This document shows, piece after piece, positions 55,711 through 64,000 of a stretch of 64,000 bases of DNA (the stretch's first letter is position 1; each line of letters opens with the position of its first letter). The position numbers and the translations under genes were made by a program. Origin of the DNA: Delphinapterus leucas (taxonomy: Eukaryota > Chordata > Mammalia > Artiodactyla > Monodontidae). Under the pieces are notes generated by a model, which saw only the letters and a list, made by a program, of their open reading frames with translations, was not told the origin of the DNA and made no database searches. The stretch is from the NCBI RefSeq assembly GCF_002288925.2, contig NW_022098066.1, positions 80,908,930 to 80,972,929 on the forward strand. Direction: 5' to 3'.

Positions 55711-56292
55711 AAAGTTTCGGTCTGATGCAACCTGTGAGTCTGATTGCGTTCCCCTGCCTCGGGCCAGTTGGCCTTACAGGTGCAAGTGAGATGGGCTTTT
55801 ATTCAGTGGCTGAAGAAGGGGAGCTCATGCTCCAAAGGCACCTCATCTTGGAGGGGAGGAAACCCGGGTACTTATAAGGGGTAAGAGGTAGGTGTATTTC
55901 CAGAAAGTGGGGAAGGGGGCAGAGAATTCCAGGGCAGCCAGCGCATGTGCAGTGCCTCAAGCACCCTTGCACACGTCACAAATTGTGCCTAGCAGTGTGC
56001 AAATCTCCTTTGGGTGGAGAGCTTAGCATGGTGGGAAGCAGAGGTACCTTTTGCTGTCTCCAGGTTTCATCTGTGGTTCCAGTGGTCAAGTCAGAGCAGG
56101 TTCAGTTTGGTTTTGTTGCTGGCTTTTGTGGTAACCTGTTAATAGGACACAACTAGCTTGCATGGTTAAAAAGTTTATGCACCTGGGGCCTGGGCTGGAT
56201 AGCAAGGGTAACAAGTTCAGTCCTGAACCTTCTAGAATGAGGGAAACGTTTATTCTCTGGAACCAAGTTTAGCCTCATTTTCATGTTCTACA

Positions 56293-56849
56293 TAGTTTTT
56301 CTGGGAGAACAGTATACATTTTGGCTTCCACTACGTTCTGAACCTTTGACAACCAATAGAAATTTTCATCTGGATGCCCCACAAATATGCAAATACAAAT
56401 GTACAAAAATTTAATATCTGCTTTTTTTCAATGCAGACTGCTTCTCACTCTCCTTTAGACACCAAACATTAGTCTTTAGAGGTAAAAGTTTCTTCCTTCT
56501 TCCCCTCACCCCAGCCCATCTATTTAGGCACTAACACCTGGGCATTCTACCTCAGACATGTCTCTGAAATCTTCCTCTTTTACTTTATTCGTTACTTAAA
56601 TTTGTATTGAGCACCACAGGGCTTGAATGAGACTCAGCCGTTTTTACTGATGATTATGTGAGTCCTGGGATATGCTCTGAAAATTAGCAGTTGAAGTCCA
56701 GTGTGAGATATGGTTCAATAGCATGGGGTGCTCTGGGAGGGCAGAAGAGGAGGTGTCTCTCTCTCTTTTTTTTTTTCTGGTAGCAATCCCAGATTATGTG
56801 GATGTTCAAAACTTTGTGAAATGAAACTAAACTCAAGTGGTGGTATGTG
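56293..56849. other. Unassigned DNA
   Basis: No gene or repeat was recognised apart from short CT and T runs near 56755-56777. Confidence 0.4.
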
Positions 56850-57305
56850 TTTTCAGCCTTGAAGGATGAATTTGTCAGACAACTGAAGGGATGTCATTCT
56901 AGGCCAAAGAAATGGCACGTCTAGTATAAAGAAGCATTAGTGAGAAAGAGCAAGATCATTGATATAGTTGGAGGGGAAGTAGTTGGAAATGGGGCTGGAG
57001 AAGTAGGCAGGATCTCGTGTTTCTTGTTAACGGGTTTGGACTTTAAAGCAAGGGGACACCACACAATAATTTTAAACATGGAACAGAATTGACCAAATTC
57101 ATCTAAAATGGTATGTGTGTCAGTGGGGGGTGGGGTGCAGGGAGGAATGTTAAAATAGTCTAGGATGTCAAAGAGGCAATGCGTTTCAGGAGGATTTTTC
57201 AGTCAGGCTCCTTAAGACACTGGTAATAAATAGGATGGCAGTTGTGGAAAGGGGTGAAAAGTTTGGAGGAGGCGCTGGAGTTTCTAACTTGGTCATACAG
57301 GTAAG
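56850..57305 (-). mobile_element. L2 LINE relic (antisense)
   Basis: The order CTTGAAGGATGAATTTGTCA, GCCAAAGAAATGGCACG, GGGTTTGGACTTTAAAGCAA, ATAGTCTAGGATGTCAAAG and GTAATAAATAGGATGGCAGT is the complement of the L2 coding part. Confidence 0.6.
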
Positions 57306-57309
57306 TGGA

Positions 57310-57730
57310 CCATTGCCTTAGTAATAATGTCTGCCTCTCTTTCTGATGTCATGGCAATAATCTTCTAACTGATCTCCTTGCCTTTGATCTTTCCATCTTC
57401 CTCACTGAAGAAAGAGGTAATTTTCCTAAACTGATCAGACGACCATCCTACATAGGGCCCTGGATTGATGCTCATTGCGTACAGCACTAAGACGTCTAAA
57501 CCCCTTAGCTGTTGTCTTCTACCCACCATTCCACTTTCACTCCTTGACACACCCTCTGAAATCCTCCCCATATAACCCCAGCCACACTAAGCTGCTAAAT
57601 GTGTCCCACGCATGGTCTGCGTTCCCCTCCTCTGTGCCTGTACACATGTTGCTTACTAAGGAAGTTCTGATTCCTCTCTCCTGGTAATGCCACCTGTGCT
57701 GTAAAGATCTTTCTTCCTCTCCCAGGCATA
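57310..57730 (+). mobile_element. L2 LINE relic (sense)
   Basis: AATCTTCTAACTGATCTCC, TACATAGGGCCCTGGATTGA, CATTCCACTTTCACTCC, TGGTCTGCGTTCCCC and TCTCCTGGTAATGCCACCTG follow L2 ORF2 in sense orientation. It lies tail-to-tail or head-to-head with the antisense relic to its left. Confidence 0.6.
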
Positions 57731-57759
57731 GTAGCTCACACGTTCTCTTTGCTCTCCAT

Positions 57760-57797
57760 TCTCTCTCTCTCTCTTTTTCTTTTTTTTTTTTTTTTTT
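57760..57797. repeat. (CT)n and poly-T tract
   Basis: CTCTCTCTCTCTCT is followed by a run of 17-18 T interrupted once. Simple sequence only. Confidence 0.9.
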
Positions 57798-58330
57798 GCA
57801 ACTCTTTTAAAGTGAACTTCACATAATACTGAATTGATATATCTGGATCTGTTTCTCCCACTGTCTTCTGCAGTTTGAAACTATTATTCAGTTATATATC
57901 CTGTTCTTATTATGGTTTATAGAAGGTGATTCATAAAGTTTTTTGAGTGAGTTTAAGAGCTATCCCTTTAGAACTTTCTTTTCTGTGATTGCCCACTATC
58001 ACCACTAAAAAAGAGGGAGGAGGGAGAAGAGAAGCAGCAGTGAAGAAAGAAAAAAGCAGGATTTTCCCTTGGATAAACATCACATTGGAGAACAGGTAGC
58101 AGGCTTGAGAGCTGAGGAAAGGTTCTTTTAAAGTCTAGACTGAACAACGTTTCCTTATGAAAGCCCGAATATTACAAATGGGGACTGCTATAGCATGTCT
58201 GGAGTGATCAGAGTTGGCTTGTACAGAGACTTCTTATTCCTCAGGACTGTGAGAGGATGTATTTTCAGGCAGAAGAGTTTCCCCTGCTCATTATTTCAGT
58301 TTGGAAAAGTTATTTGTTTAAAGGCTTTGA
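57798..58330. other. Unassigned DNA
   Basis: Nothing was recognised. A 75-codon frame at 58195-58422 runs into the microsatellite. Confidence 0.4.
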
Positions 58331-58410
58331 TGTGTGTGTGTGTGTGTGTGTGTGTGTATCAGAGAGAGAGAGGGGAGGGAAAGAGAGGGGAGGGAAAGAG
58401 GGGGAAAGTG
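58331..58410. repeat. (TG)n followed by (GA)/(GGGA)n microsatellite
   Basis: About 14 TG units (58331-58358) pass into AGAGAGAGAGAGGGGAGGGA-type sequence. Confidence 0.95.
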
Positions 58411-59104
58411 AAGTGTGAATGAGCATGTGATCTTTCCATTTTTTACAGATTTATTTGTGAGTACATTTGCAAATCTCTTTTGTATGCATTTGCATATTGT
58501 TTCCATGTGTTTATGTGGGCGTGTTTGTTTATGTGGGAGTGAACTATATAAAAATATGTGGTTTTTCTGTGTGAAGTAGTTCAATAGAGTAATGTGTATA
58601 TGTGCATGTAGGTAGCAGACCAGTGTACTAGGTTTCTCTGTGGGATATTGTGAATTTTGAAGGCATGCTTATAAATATATATCAGATTCTATCATTATAT
58701 TAAATTTCAACATGTAGTAATTCTCTCAGTAAGGATTTACAAATGAACAACCTTCAGGAGTAATAGATATTAAACCCATACAATAATGCATGCATAAATC
58801 TTTGGATTTTTTTCAAAACTGTGAATTTTGCAGAAAAGTATCATACACAGAAATTGTAGAAGCTGGAGAAGGTGCCAAAAGAAGATGGTTTCCATAGCTT
58901 CTTGATTCTTTGGGTGGGATTTGGGTAGGGTGTTCTATAACAGTTAATGACTGTTGTCCTGCACATGCAGTGGTGACTCCAGCCCATCTCTTTGCTCACC
59001 TGTGTACTTCTAAAATGAACCAGTGACAGTGAGGAAGAGCTTGAACTAGGGGCCATTTAGGACAGGAGGCCGATGTGAGTCTGTAACAATGCCTAAAAGA
59101 AAGA
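58411..59104. other. Unassigned DNA
   Basis: The part 58440-58620 has many TGTGT/TTTATGTG words, likely decayed microsatellite. No gene was found. Confidence 0.4.
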
Positions 59105-59320
59105 GGGCAGCGGGCTTTGGAGTCATTTGGAACTGGGTCTAAATCACAGCTTTGCCACTTCCCAGCTGTGTGGCTTTGAGCACCTGACTCCACTTCTTCA
59201 AGTCTTAGTTTCCTCAACTATTCAGTGAGGTTAATAACACCTACCTCACCTTTAAGGGTGGTTGTGAGTAAAATGCTTTATGTGGAGTCTGGAAAAGAGG
59301 TCAGAGTTCAGCAAATATTA
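59105..59320 (+). mobile_element. MIR SINE, nearly complete
   Basis: In order: GGGCTTTGGAGTCATTTGGA, CACAGCTTTGCCACTTCCCA, GCTGTGTGGCTTTGAGCA, TAGTTTCCTCAACTATTCAG, ACACCTACCTCACC, GGTGGTTGTGAGTAAAATG and CAGCAAATATTAA. All are sense MIR features. Confidence 0.88.
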
Positions 59321-60399
59321 AGGCCCTTATCAAAAGGAGTGATCAAAATGTAAAATAATGCACTGAAAGAGAAGTGCTCTCTTTTCATTTCTCTGAGATC
59401 AGCGACGTACGAAGCCAGGTGTGAAGATTCTGAGCTGGATTAGCTGGGAGGTGATTGAGAAATACATTAAGCCAGGTTGGCTGAGAACAATACTTTAGGG
59501 GGACTATAGCCCTGAGAATGATGAAGGGTGGAGAGGTACCTAAAGGAAAAGGGATTTGAGCAGAAGCATTGCATTGTGAATAGGCTGCCTAGGGGAAACA
59601 AAAGAAAATTTGCCTAAGACATGAATAGGAATGTGCTTGAGCTGTCTGAGTCTGGGATTCAGCAAGTATCTTGATGTCTGCAAAATGGAGCCAGTGTGAG
59701 CTCAGCATGGTACTTAAGGCCAGTATCATATTTAATCAATTGAATCATTAATTACCTTGAGGAGAATGAACACTTGAGTTCTAATTCATGTGTAGTTTAA
59801 AAGGAGGAATGCAATCCATATGGTTCTGATTCAATTACATCTATATCATCAAAATAGAGTCTTTTTTTTTTTAAAGTGATATCGTGGCCAAGAAATTCAA
59901 TGAGCCTTTTTAACAAGAAGTTTAAGCCTTATTTCTTAAAAACAGGAAGTCATATTTGACTTTGGGTAAGCTAGTTCCCTCTGGACAAATTTCAGGAATG
60001 GCTAAGTTTTGGACACCTGCAAATTCTAAGTTGGTTTCAATCATATGGAAACCAGGTTTTTGAACTTCTGAGCAAACTATCTCAGATCAGGGGAGTGGTG
60101 AACATATCGCTCAACAATTAAGCTCTTTGCAAAATACCCTCCTGCTGTGTATAGTGATATGTTCTAGAAAAGCTCTGATTCTTTCTTGCTGCTGCCTACC
60201 TACTGTGCGGTCTCAGGCAAATCCCTACCAGCCGGTCATTTTAATTCCACCAGTCCCTGGAATTCTAGGAGTCTCATATTTTTAATGCTCTGCTAAGGTT
60301 CTTTTCTGTTTGAAAATGCAGTGTTTCTGTAATTCTGTAATCAGCACACATTTAGAATCGCTGCATCAAGATGCAGTTGCAAATCTAGGTTAAAATACT
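59321..60399. other. Unassigned DNA
   Basis: No repeat or exon was recognised in this 1.1-kb stretch. A T run lies at 59861-59870. Confidence 0.4.
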
Positions 60400-60560
60400 A
60401 TACTAGAACTTGGTAGCTGTTCTGTACTGGGACTTACTCAATATTTGACCTTGGGAAAATGATTAAAACTCTAGGCCTCAATTTTATCATCTGTAGTTGT
60501 TTGAGATAATATGTACTAAAGGGCCCACCACAGTACCTAGTTCAGAGTCATCGCATGTAT
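60400..60560 (+). mobile_element. MIR SINE
   Basis: TGACCTTGGGAAAATGATTA, CTAGGCCTCAATTTTATCAT and CCACCACAGTACCTAGTTCA follow the sense MIR core and 3' part. Confidence 0.75.
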
Positions 60561-60562
60561 CT

Positions 60563-60660
60563 TTCTTTATTCCTTTGTTTTCCCCTCCCTCACTCCTTTC
60601 TCTTCCTTTCCCTCCTTTTCTCCTCTTCACTTCTCTCCCTTTTTTCCTACCTCTGGTCTT
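60563..60660. repeat. Pyrimidine-rich (CCCTCC/TTCC)n simple sequence
   Basis: Nearly pure C/T on the plus strand. It creates a Phe/Pro/Ser/Leu-rich frame at 60497-60694 that is not a gene. Confidence 0.88.
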
Positions 60661-61428
60661 TCCATCATATTTTTATCTTTTTATAATATGGTGAAGATTT
60701 TTACTGTCTTATACAACTTCTTCTCAAAAGATTCATCTGTGTGGTTTCATCTCCTGTAGGTGGATTGAACAATTACTTCTGTTTTATCATCTCCACATTG
60801 CCTCACCAAGGGTCCCCAAGATGGTCATTCCTAGGTTAGTGCTATGGCTGGACTGGCCTTAATGTTTTGACAGGTATTTATACATACAAACAGGTAGATT
60901 CTGTGAAAGAACTCACCTTTTTACTGCCTTGAGGTTCACCTTATAGCTTTGAAGTTATCACATCACTTTACTTAATCCATAAAACATGGATTCTTGGTTC
61001 TGGTTAGATTCTGTACTTTAGGGTAAATTTATATTCCTTGAGAAAAGGTCATGCAAAAACCCCGTATATATTTCTATCTATAACACTGCTAATGAAATTT
61101 AAATCCCAAGAAAATCAGGAAATTAAGGGTCAGACATGAGACCAATGAAGCAAGTCTTAACTGCCCTTCAATGAATACAAATCATTTTGAGACTATATCT
61201 AGGCTGTAAAATTTAGACCTTCTGATGCCTGAATTATTTAAAGATGTGTTGATCCTTACAAAATGTGAATCAGGACACTTTTCAGGGGTTAAATTTAGTA
61301 AAAATGCCTTTTTTCCCTTTTAGCAGTTCCTATACCTATTTGATAATAACCATTTCAGCTGCACTTTCCTGCCTGATAACCTGTCTACTTCAGAATTCAG
61401 CATTTCAGACTCTTCATGTAGGACTGCC
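60661..61428. other. Unassigned DNA
   Basis: No gene or repeat was recognised. A 63-codon plus frame at 61265-61456 runs into the MER5A element. Confidence 0.4.
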
Positions 61429-61610
61429 TCTTAGAGTAACGCTTCTCAGACTTTAATGTACCTGTAAATAAACTGAGGATCTTGTTAAAATATAGATTCT
61501 GTTTCAGTGGGTCTGGAATAGTACCTAAGATTCTGCATTTCTAGTAAGTTCCTAGGTGAGGCTGAGGCCTCTGGTCCACAGACCACACTTTAAGTAACTA
61601 AGTCTTAGAT
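61429..61610 (+). mobile_element. MER5A hAT-Charlie nonautonomous DNA transposon with 8-bp target duplication
   Basis: The body (61437-61602) has TAACGCTTCTCAGACTTTAA, GAGGATCTTGTTAAAATAT, GATTCTGTTTCAGTGGGTCT, GATTCTGCATTTCTAGTAAG, TCCTAGGTGAGGCTGAGGCC and GACCACACTTTAAG. The inverted ends are mutated. The flanks TCTTAGAG and TCTTAGAT match at 7 of 8 positions, the duplication size made by hAT transposases. Confidence 0.88.
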
Positions 61611-62114
61611 AACTAAGCATTTGGATCAACTTGAATCTCAAATCACATACTGCGTGATAGGCGTGCCTGTGAGCTTTCACGACAATATGACCGTAGTATC
61701 TCTCTGTAGATTGGAGAGGTGGTAGCCTGTGGTCTTTCTTGCTTCAGGAGAATTTGTTAAGAACTTATAAGATCATCAGTAGCCCACAAAACCCTTCTCT
61801 TAAAACTTAAGTATGTCTCTTTCTGGCCTTTGCTCATGTGAATTAAGGAGAGAGCACACAGCGTATTTATCAATATATATGCTTGGTGCTTTGGAAAAGG
61901 TCACAGCTGCCAAACTGTTGCCACCTCCTTCTCTCCAACATTTCTGCTGAGCCTAAATGGTGCAGCTGAAGGAGCTTCACCTTATCCAAGAGTGATGAGG
62001 TCAGAGCTTGTGCTGTAGATTAGGTCACCATCTCTACCCAATGGTGCTGGTACACAAATCCTATTTAGATTATGGTTTTATTCAGGAAATTTTAGTAGGA
62101 GATGATGAGAGTAA
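61611..62114. other. Unassigned DNA
   Basis: Nothing was recognised. Confidence 0.4.
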
Positions 62115-62290
62115 TATAGAAAGAGGTTTACAAGCTATGTGACTGTCAAGGAACTTTACATCTCTATGTTTTAGTACCCTTCTCTGTAAAATAGGTAATA
62201 GAAATTCGCAGGGTTGTTATAAGAATTAGAGATAATTTTAAAGTGCCTGCTACAATGAATGGTAGATACCACTATTGGCATTAATTTTAC
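62115..62290 (+). mobile_element. MIR SINE
   Basis: AAGCTATGTGACTGTCAAGG, CCCTTCTCTGTAAAATAGGT, GCAGGGTTGTTATAAGAATT, AGTGCCTGCTACAATGAAT and a TAGATACCACTATTGG end follow the sense MIR. Confidence 0.8.
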
Positions 62291-62389
62291 TTGTCATTAA
62301 GCACACCTGATATAATTATTTAAGGCAATTGGGGACAATAGTTAAGCCGTTTGTTATTCAGACCTAACTCACTGTATAGATCTGGCTAG

Positions 62390-62530
62390 AATAAAGATAA
62401 TTAGTGAAGTCTGGTATTGAGACTTTTAAATAATTCATTGTGTCAGTGCTCTCATTACGACTGCATTTAAGCTCATTCAGTTTAATATATTAACCAGGGC
62501 TTTTAAAAGCCACGTTAAAGTTAAATGATA
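62390..62530. other. AT-rich block with clustered homeodomain-like words
   Basis: Within 140 bp there are GATAATTAGTG, TAAATAATTCATTG, CTCATTACGAC, TTTAATATATTAACC, GTTAAATGATAAAC and ATTAAAAATAG, all with TAAT/ATTA cores. No transposon wording is seen. Such clusters are common in conserved developmental enhancers, but conservation cannot be judged from one genome. Confidence 0.25.
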
Positions 62531-63689
62531 AACATTAAAAATAGTTCGTATAATTGTGAGTTTTGTAACTGGTAAATATGCTTCTAACACTCTTACCAGG
62601 TGAGAGTAGGTAGGGGCTATTTGATTTGCACTTCAGCACCTTCCCAAAACACATTTTAAAGTATGAAATAAGCAAAACTCTGAGGCAGCTGGCATAATGC
62701 TTCCTAATAAGGTTTGGAGGCATAGCATAGTCTGTAAGGGTGTCTGCCCCATTAACTCTGCCTTATTTAGTTTCCCCCAAAGTTTTCTGGGGTAAGAGGG
62801 ACATCCTGGTGCTTTCCTTAGCTCTCCCAACAAGGTCATACTAGAAAGACTTCAGCTTTGCTCACTGTGTTATCTATTTGCTTTGCTTTCCACTTCCGCC
62901 ATAACTTTCCTCTCTTTTCTTCCGCATCTGATGCAGGAGAGGAGTGAATACTCCCTCACTGATCCATGTTGGTACAAAGGCCCTGAGGTCCACTTAAAGA
63001 CAGTAGGTGGCAGTGAATAAAATGAGTGGACTGGACATTAAATCACTTGGTGCCTAGCAGAAGCAGATGCACTAGAAGACTGAACTGGGGCAAGGCTTAT
63101 ATGCTTGTATCCATAAGGCTACTCAATACCCTTTACCCTGTGTTAAAGTCAGTTGTAATTGGGGAAAGGCTTTCCTGCTCTTGGCCCGCTCCTCTTCTTT
63201 CTCCTGTGTTTTCACAAGTACAGTGATATTTCTGTGAAATAAAGCATGCTCTTCCATGCCCTGCATTTACCCAACCTCTCATAGTCTTCATCTAATTTTT
63301 GTCTCATTTTTTTCCAAGGACTGTTTTATTTGGGAGTCCCTCTTCATTTATTCAGTTCAACAAAGTAAAGAAGGAAAAGAGTTGTAAAAGTGACTTTTTA
63401 TATTTTAGTTTTAGAAGCTACCAAATCACTCAAACTACCACATTAAGGCTCTCCAAGCTCTTTAGTCATCCTAGCCTGTGTGCACACCTTTGTACACAAA
63501 CAAGTTCGTTTACGCAAAAGTGAACAAAGGGCTTCTGTGCTTGTTTATATACTCTATTTAACTGAGGCAAGAAGACTGAGTGTATGTATGGTATATACTT
63601 GTAAATGGTTTGATGTTCACATTGCAGGTAGTGTATGTCTCTGTATATCTACTTGGTATGTGCTATTGATTGGAGAATTCATAGACTAT
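62531..63689. other. Unassigned DNA
   Basis: No repeat or exon was recognised. Short frames on both strands at 62535-62839 and plus frames at 63026-63226 and 63299-63523 lack support. Confidence 0.4.
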
Positions 63690-63880
63690 GGAATCTCAGA
63701 GTTGGAAGAGTCCTCAAAGACAGTCTTCTAAAAAATGACTCATTTGATGCTTGAACCCCCTGTATGACTTTCTTATCCTAGGGTTTACCAGCCTTGGCTT
63801 GAATACCTCAATTGTCAGGAAACTTCCTACTGCTCCAAGCTGCCTGTGTCATTCAACTGTATTTCTTCACTTGGTCTGTG
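63690..63880 (+). mobile_element. L3/CR1-like LINE relic
   Basis: AATCTCAGAGTTGGAAGAGT, CTTGAACCCCCTGTATG, CTTGGCTTGAATACCTCAAT, TGTCAGGAAACTTCCTAC and AGCTGCCTGTGTCATTCAAC follow a pattern known from L3/CR1-type relics in mammals. Confidence 0.5.
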
Positions 63881-64000
63881 TGTTACACATGTGGATATAT
63901 TTCATAGCGACCTATACCTAAGGCAGGGGTCCTATCCGTGACATATGTAGTTGGTAGCAGGTTAGATTTCTTTCGGTGAGAATCTGGGCATCACAAGCAA
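63881..64000. other. Unassigned DNA to the window end
   Basis: Nothing was recognised in the last 120 bp. Confidence 0.4.

Larger units (their letters stand above)
55336..55783 (-). mobile_element. Solo LTR of a gamma-like (ERV1) endogenous retrovirus, 438 bp, with target duplication
   Basis: The LTR is 55341-55778. Its ends TGTAAGG and CCTTACA are perfect 7-bp inverted repeats. The 5-bp target GGTGC is repeated at 55336-55340 and 55779-55783. On the minus strand the order is U3 with a tandem enhancer, TATAAA (complement of 55471-55476), and AATAAA (complement of 55384-55389), then 43 bp to the end. This layout gives the orientation. CpGs are well kept, which points to a fairly recent insertion. 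No internal viral genes are present, as expected after recombination between two LTRs. The ERV1 assignment is inferred from length, ends and target size. Confidence 0.85.
55294..56292 (-). mobile_element. Older LTR-like element (antisense), host of the solo LTR
   Basis: On the minus strand there is a U3-like stretch, a TATA-type TTATAA (55872-55877), then AATAAA (55798-55803) about 70 bp further. This matches LTR promoter and polyadenylation spacing. The element is interrupted at 55336-55783 by the younger solo LTR and its duplicated target. The proposed ends, TGTAG at 56292 and CTACA at 55294 on the minus strand, are a guess from a 5-bp inverted repeat, and no matching flanking duplication was found. 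Confidence 0.5.

Overview
The window is vertebrate nuclear DNA from a cetacean, most likely a toothed whale. The evidence is eight copies of tRNA-Glu-derived SINEs of the CHR type. Three are long CHR-1-like copies and five are short CHR-2/CD-like copies, and several still have clean target-site duplications and A-tails. Around them lie LINE-1 copies of several ages and mammalian-wide relics (MIR, L2, MER5A-like hAT elements, ERVL pol fragments). The sequence is AT-rich and CpG-poor except near 54.9-55.8 kb. No complete protein-coding gene could be recognised. Almost every open frame is short, lies inside a repeat, or lacks coding support. The window reads as a gene-poor intergenic or intronic segment.

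Layout. 0-9 kb: a SINE cut by the window edge, L2, MIR and MER5A-like relics, two CHR-1 SINEs and several microsatellites. 9-16 kb: mostly unassigned DNA, with an antisense ERVL pol relic at 11.2-12.5 kb, an L1 tail, and an unexplained 149-codon minus-strand open frame at 14.4-14.9 kb. 18-26 kb: an L2 relic split by a CHR-2 SINE, an old LTR-like element with an internal 86-bp duplication, an L2/CR1-like relic split by MIR, a sense ERVL pol relic (RNase H, integrase, dUTPase) and another CHR-2 SINE. 26-33 kb: a 4.6-kb plus-strand L1 flanked by two minus-strand L1 pieces, then a CHR-1 SINE. 35-45 kb: more L1 pieces, including a 2.9-kb antisense L1, a MIR split by a CHR-2 SINE, and a possible orphan exon at 42.1-42.4 kb. 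45-53 kb: MIR and L2 relics, a palindromic MITE-like repeat, and two younger L1 3' ends facing opposite ways.

54-57 kb is the most informative part. A CpG-rich segment with a GC box, a YY1-type AAGATGGC motif and a strong GTAAGT splice donor looks like a promoter with a first exon on the plus strand. About 140 bp beyond the donor lies a well-preserved 438-bp solo LTR in antisense orientation. It has perfect 7-bp inverted ends, a 5-bp target duplication, a TATA box, a polyadenylation signal and a duplicated 38-bp enhancer unit carrying NF-kappa-B-like sites. This LTR was inserted just past the polyadenylation signal of an older antisense LTR-like element. 57-64 kb returns to L2, MIR and MER5A-like relics and simple repeats.

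Repeat family names come from recognising consensus features by eye, not from a database search. Boundaries are approximate unless a target-site duplication is given. No previously undescribed biological system was found. The candidates most worth checking are the promoter/exon with its nested LTRs and two unexplained open frames.
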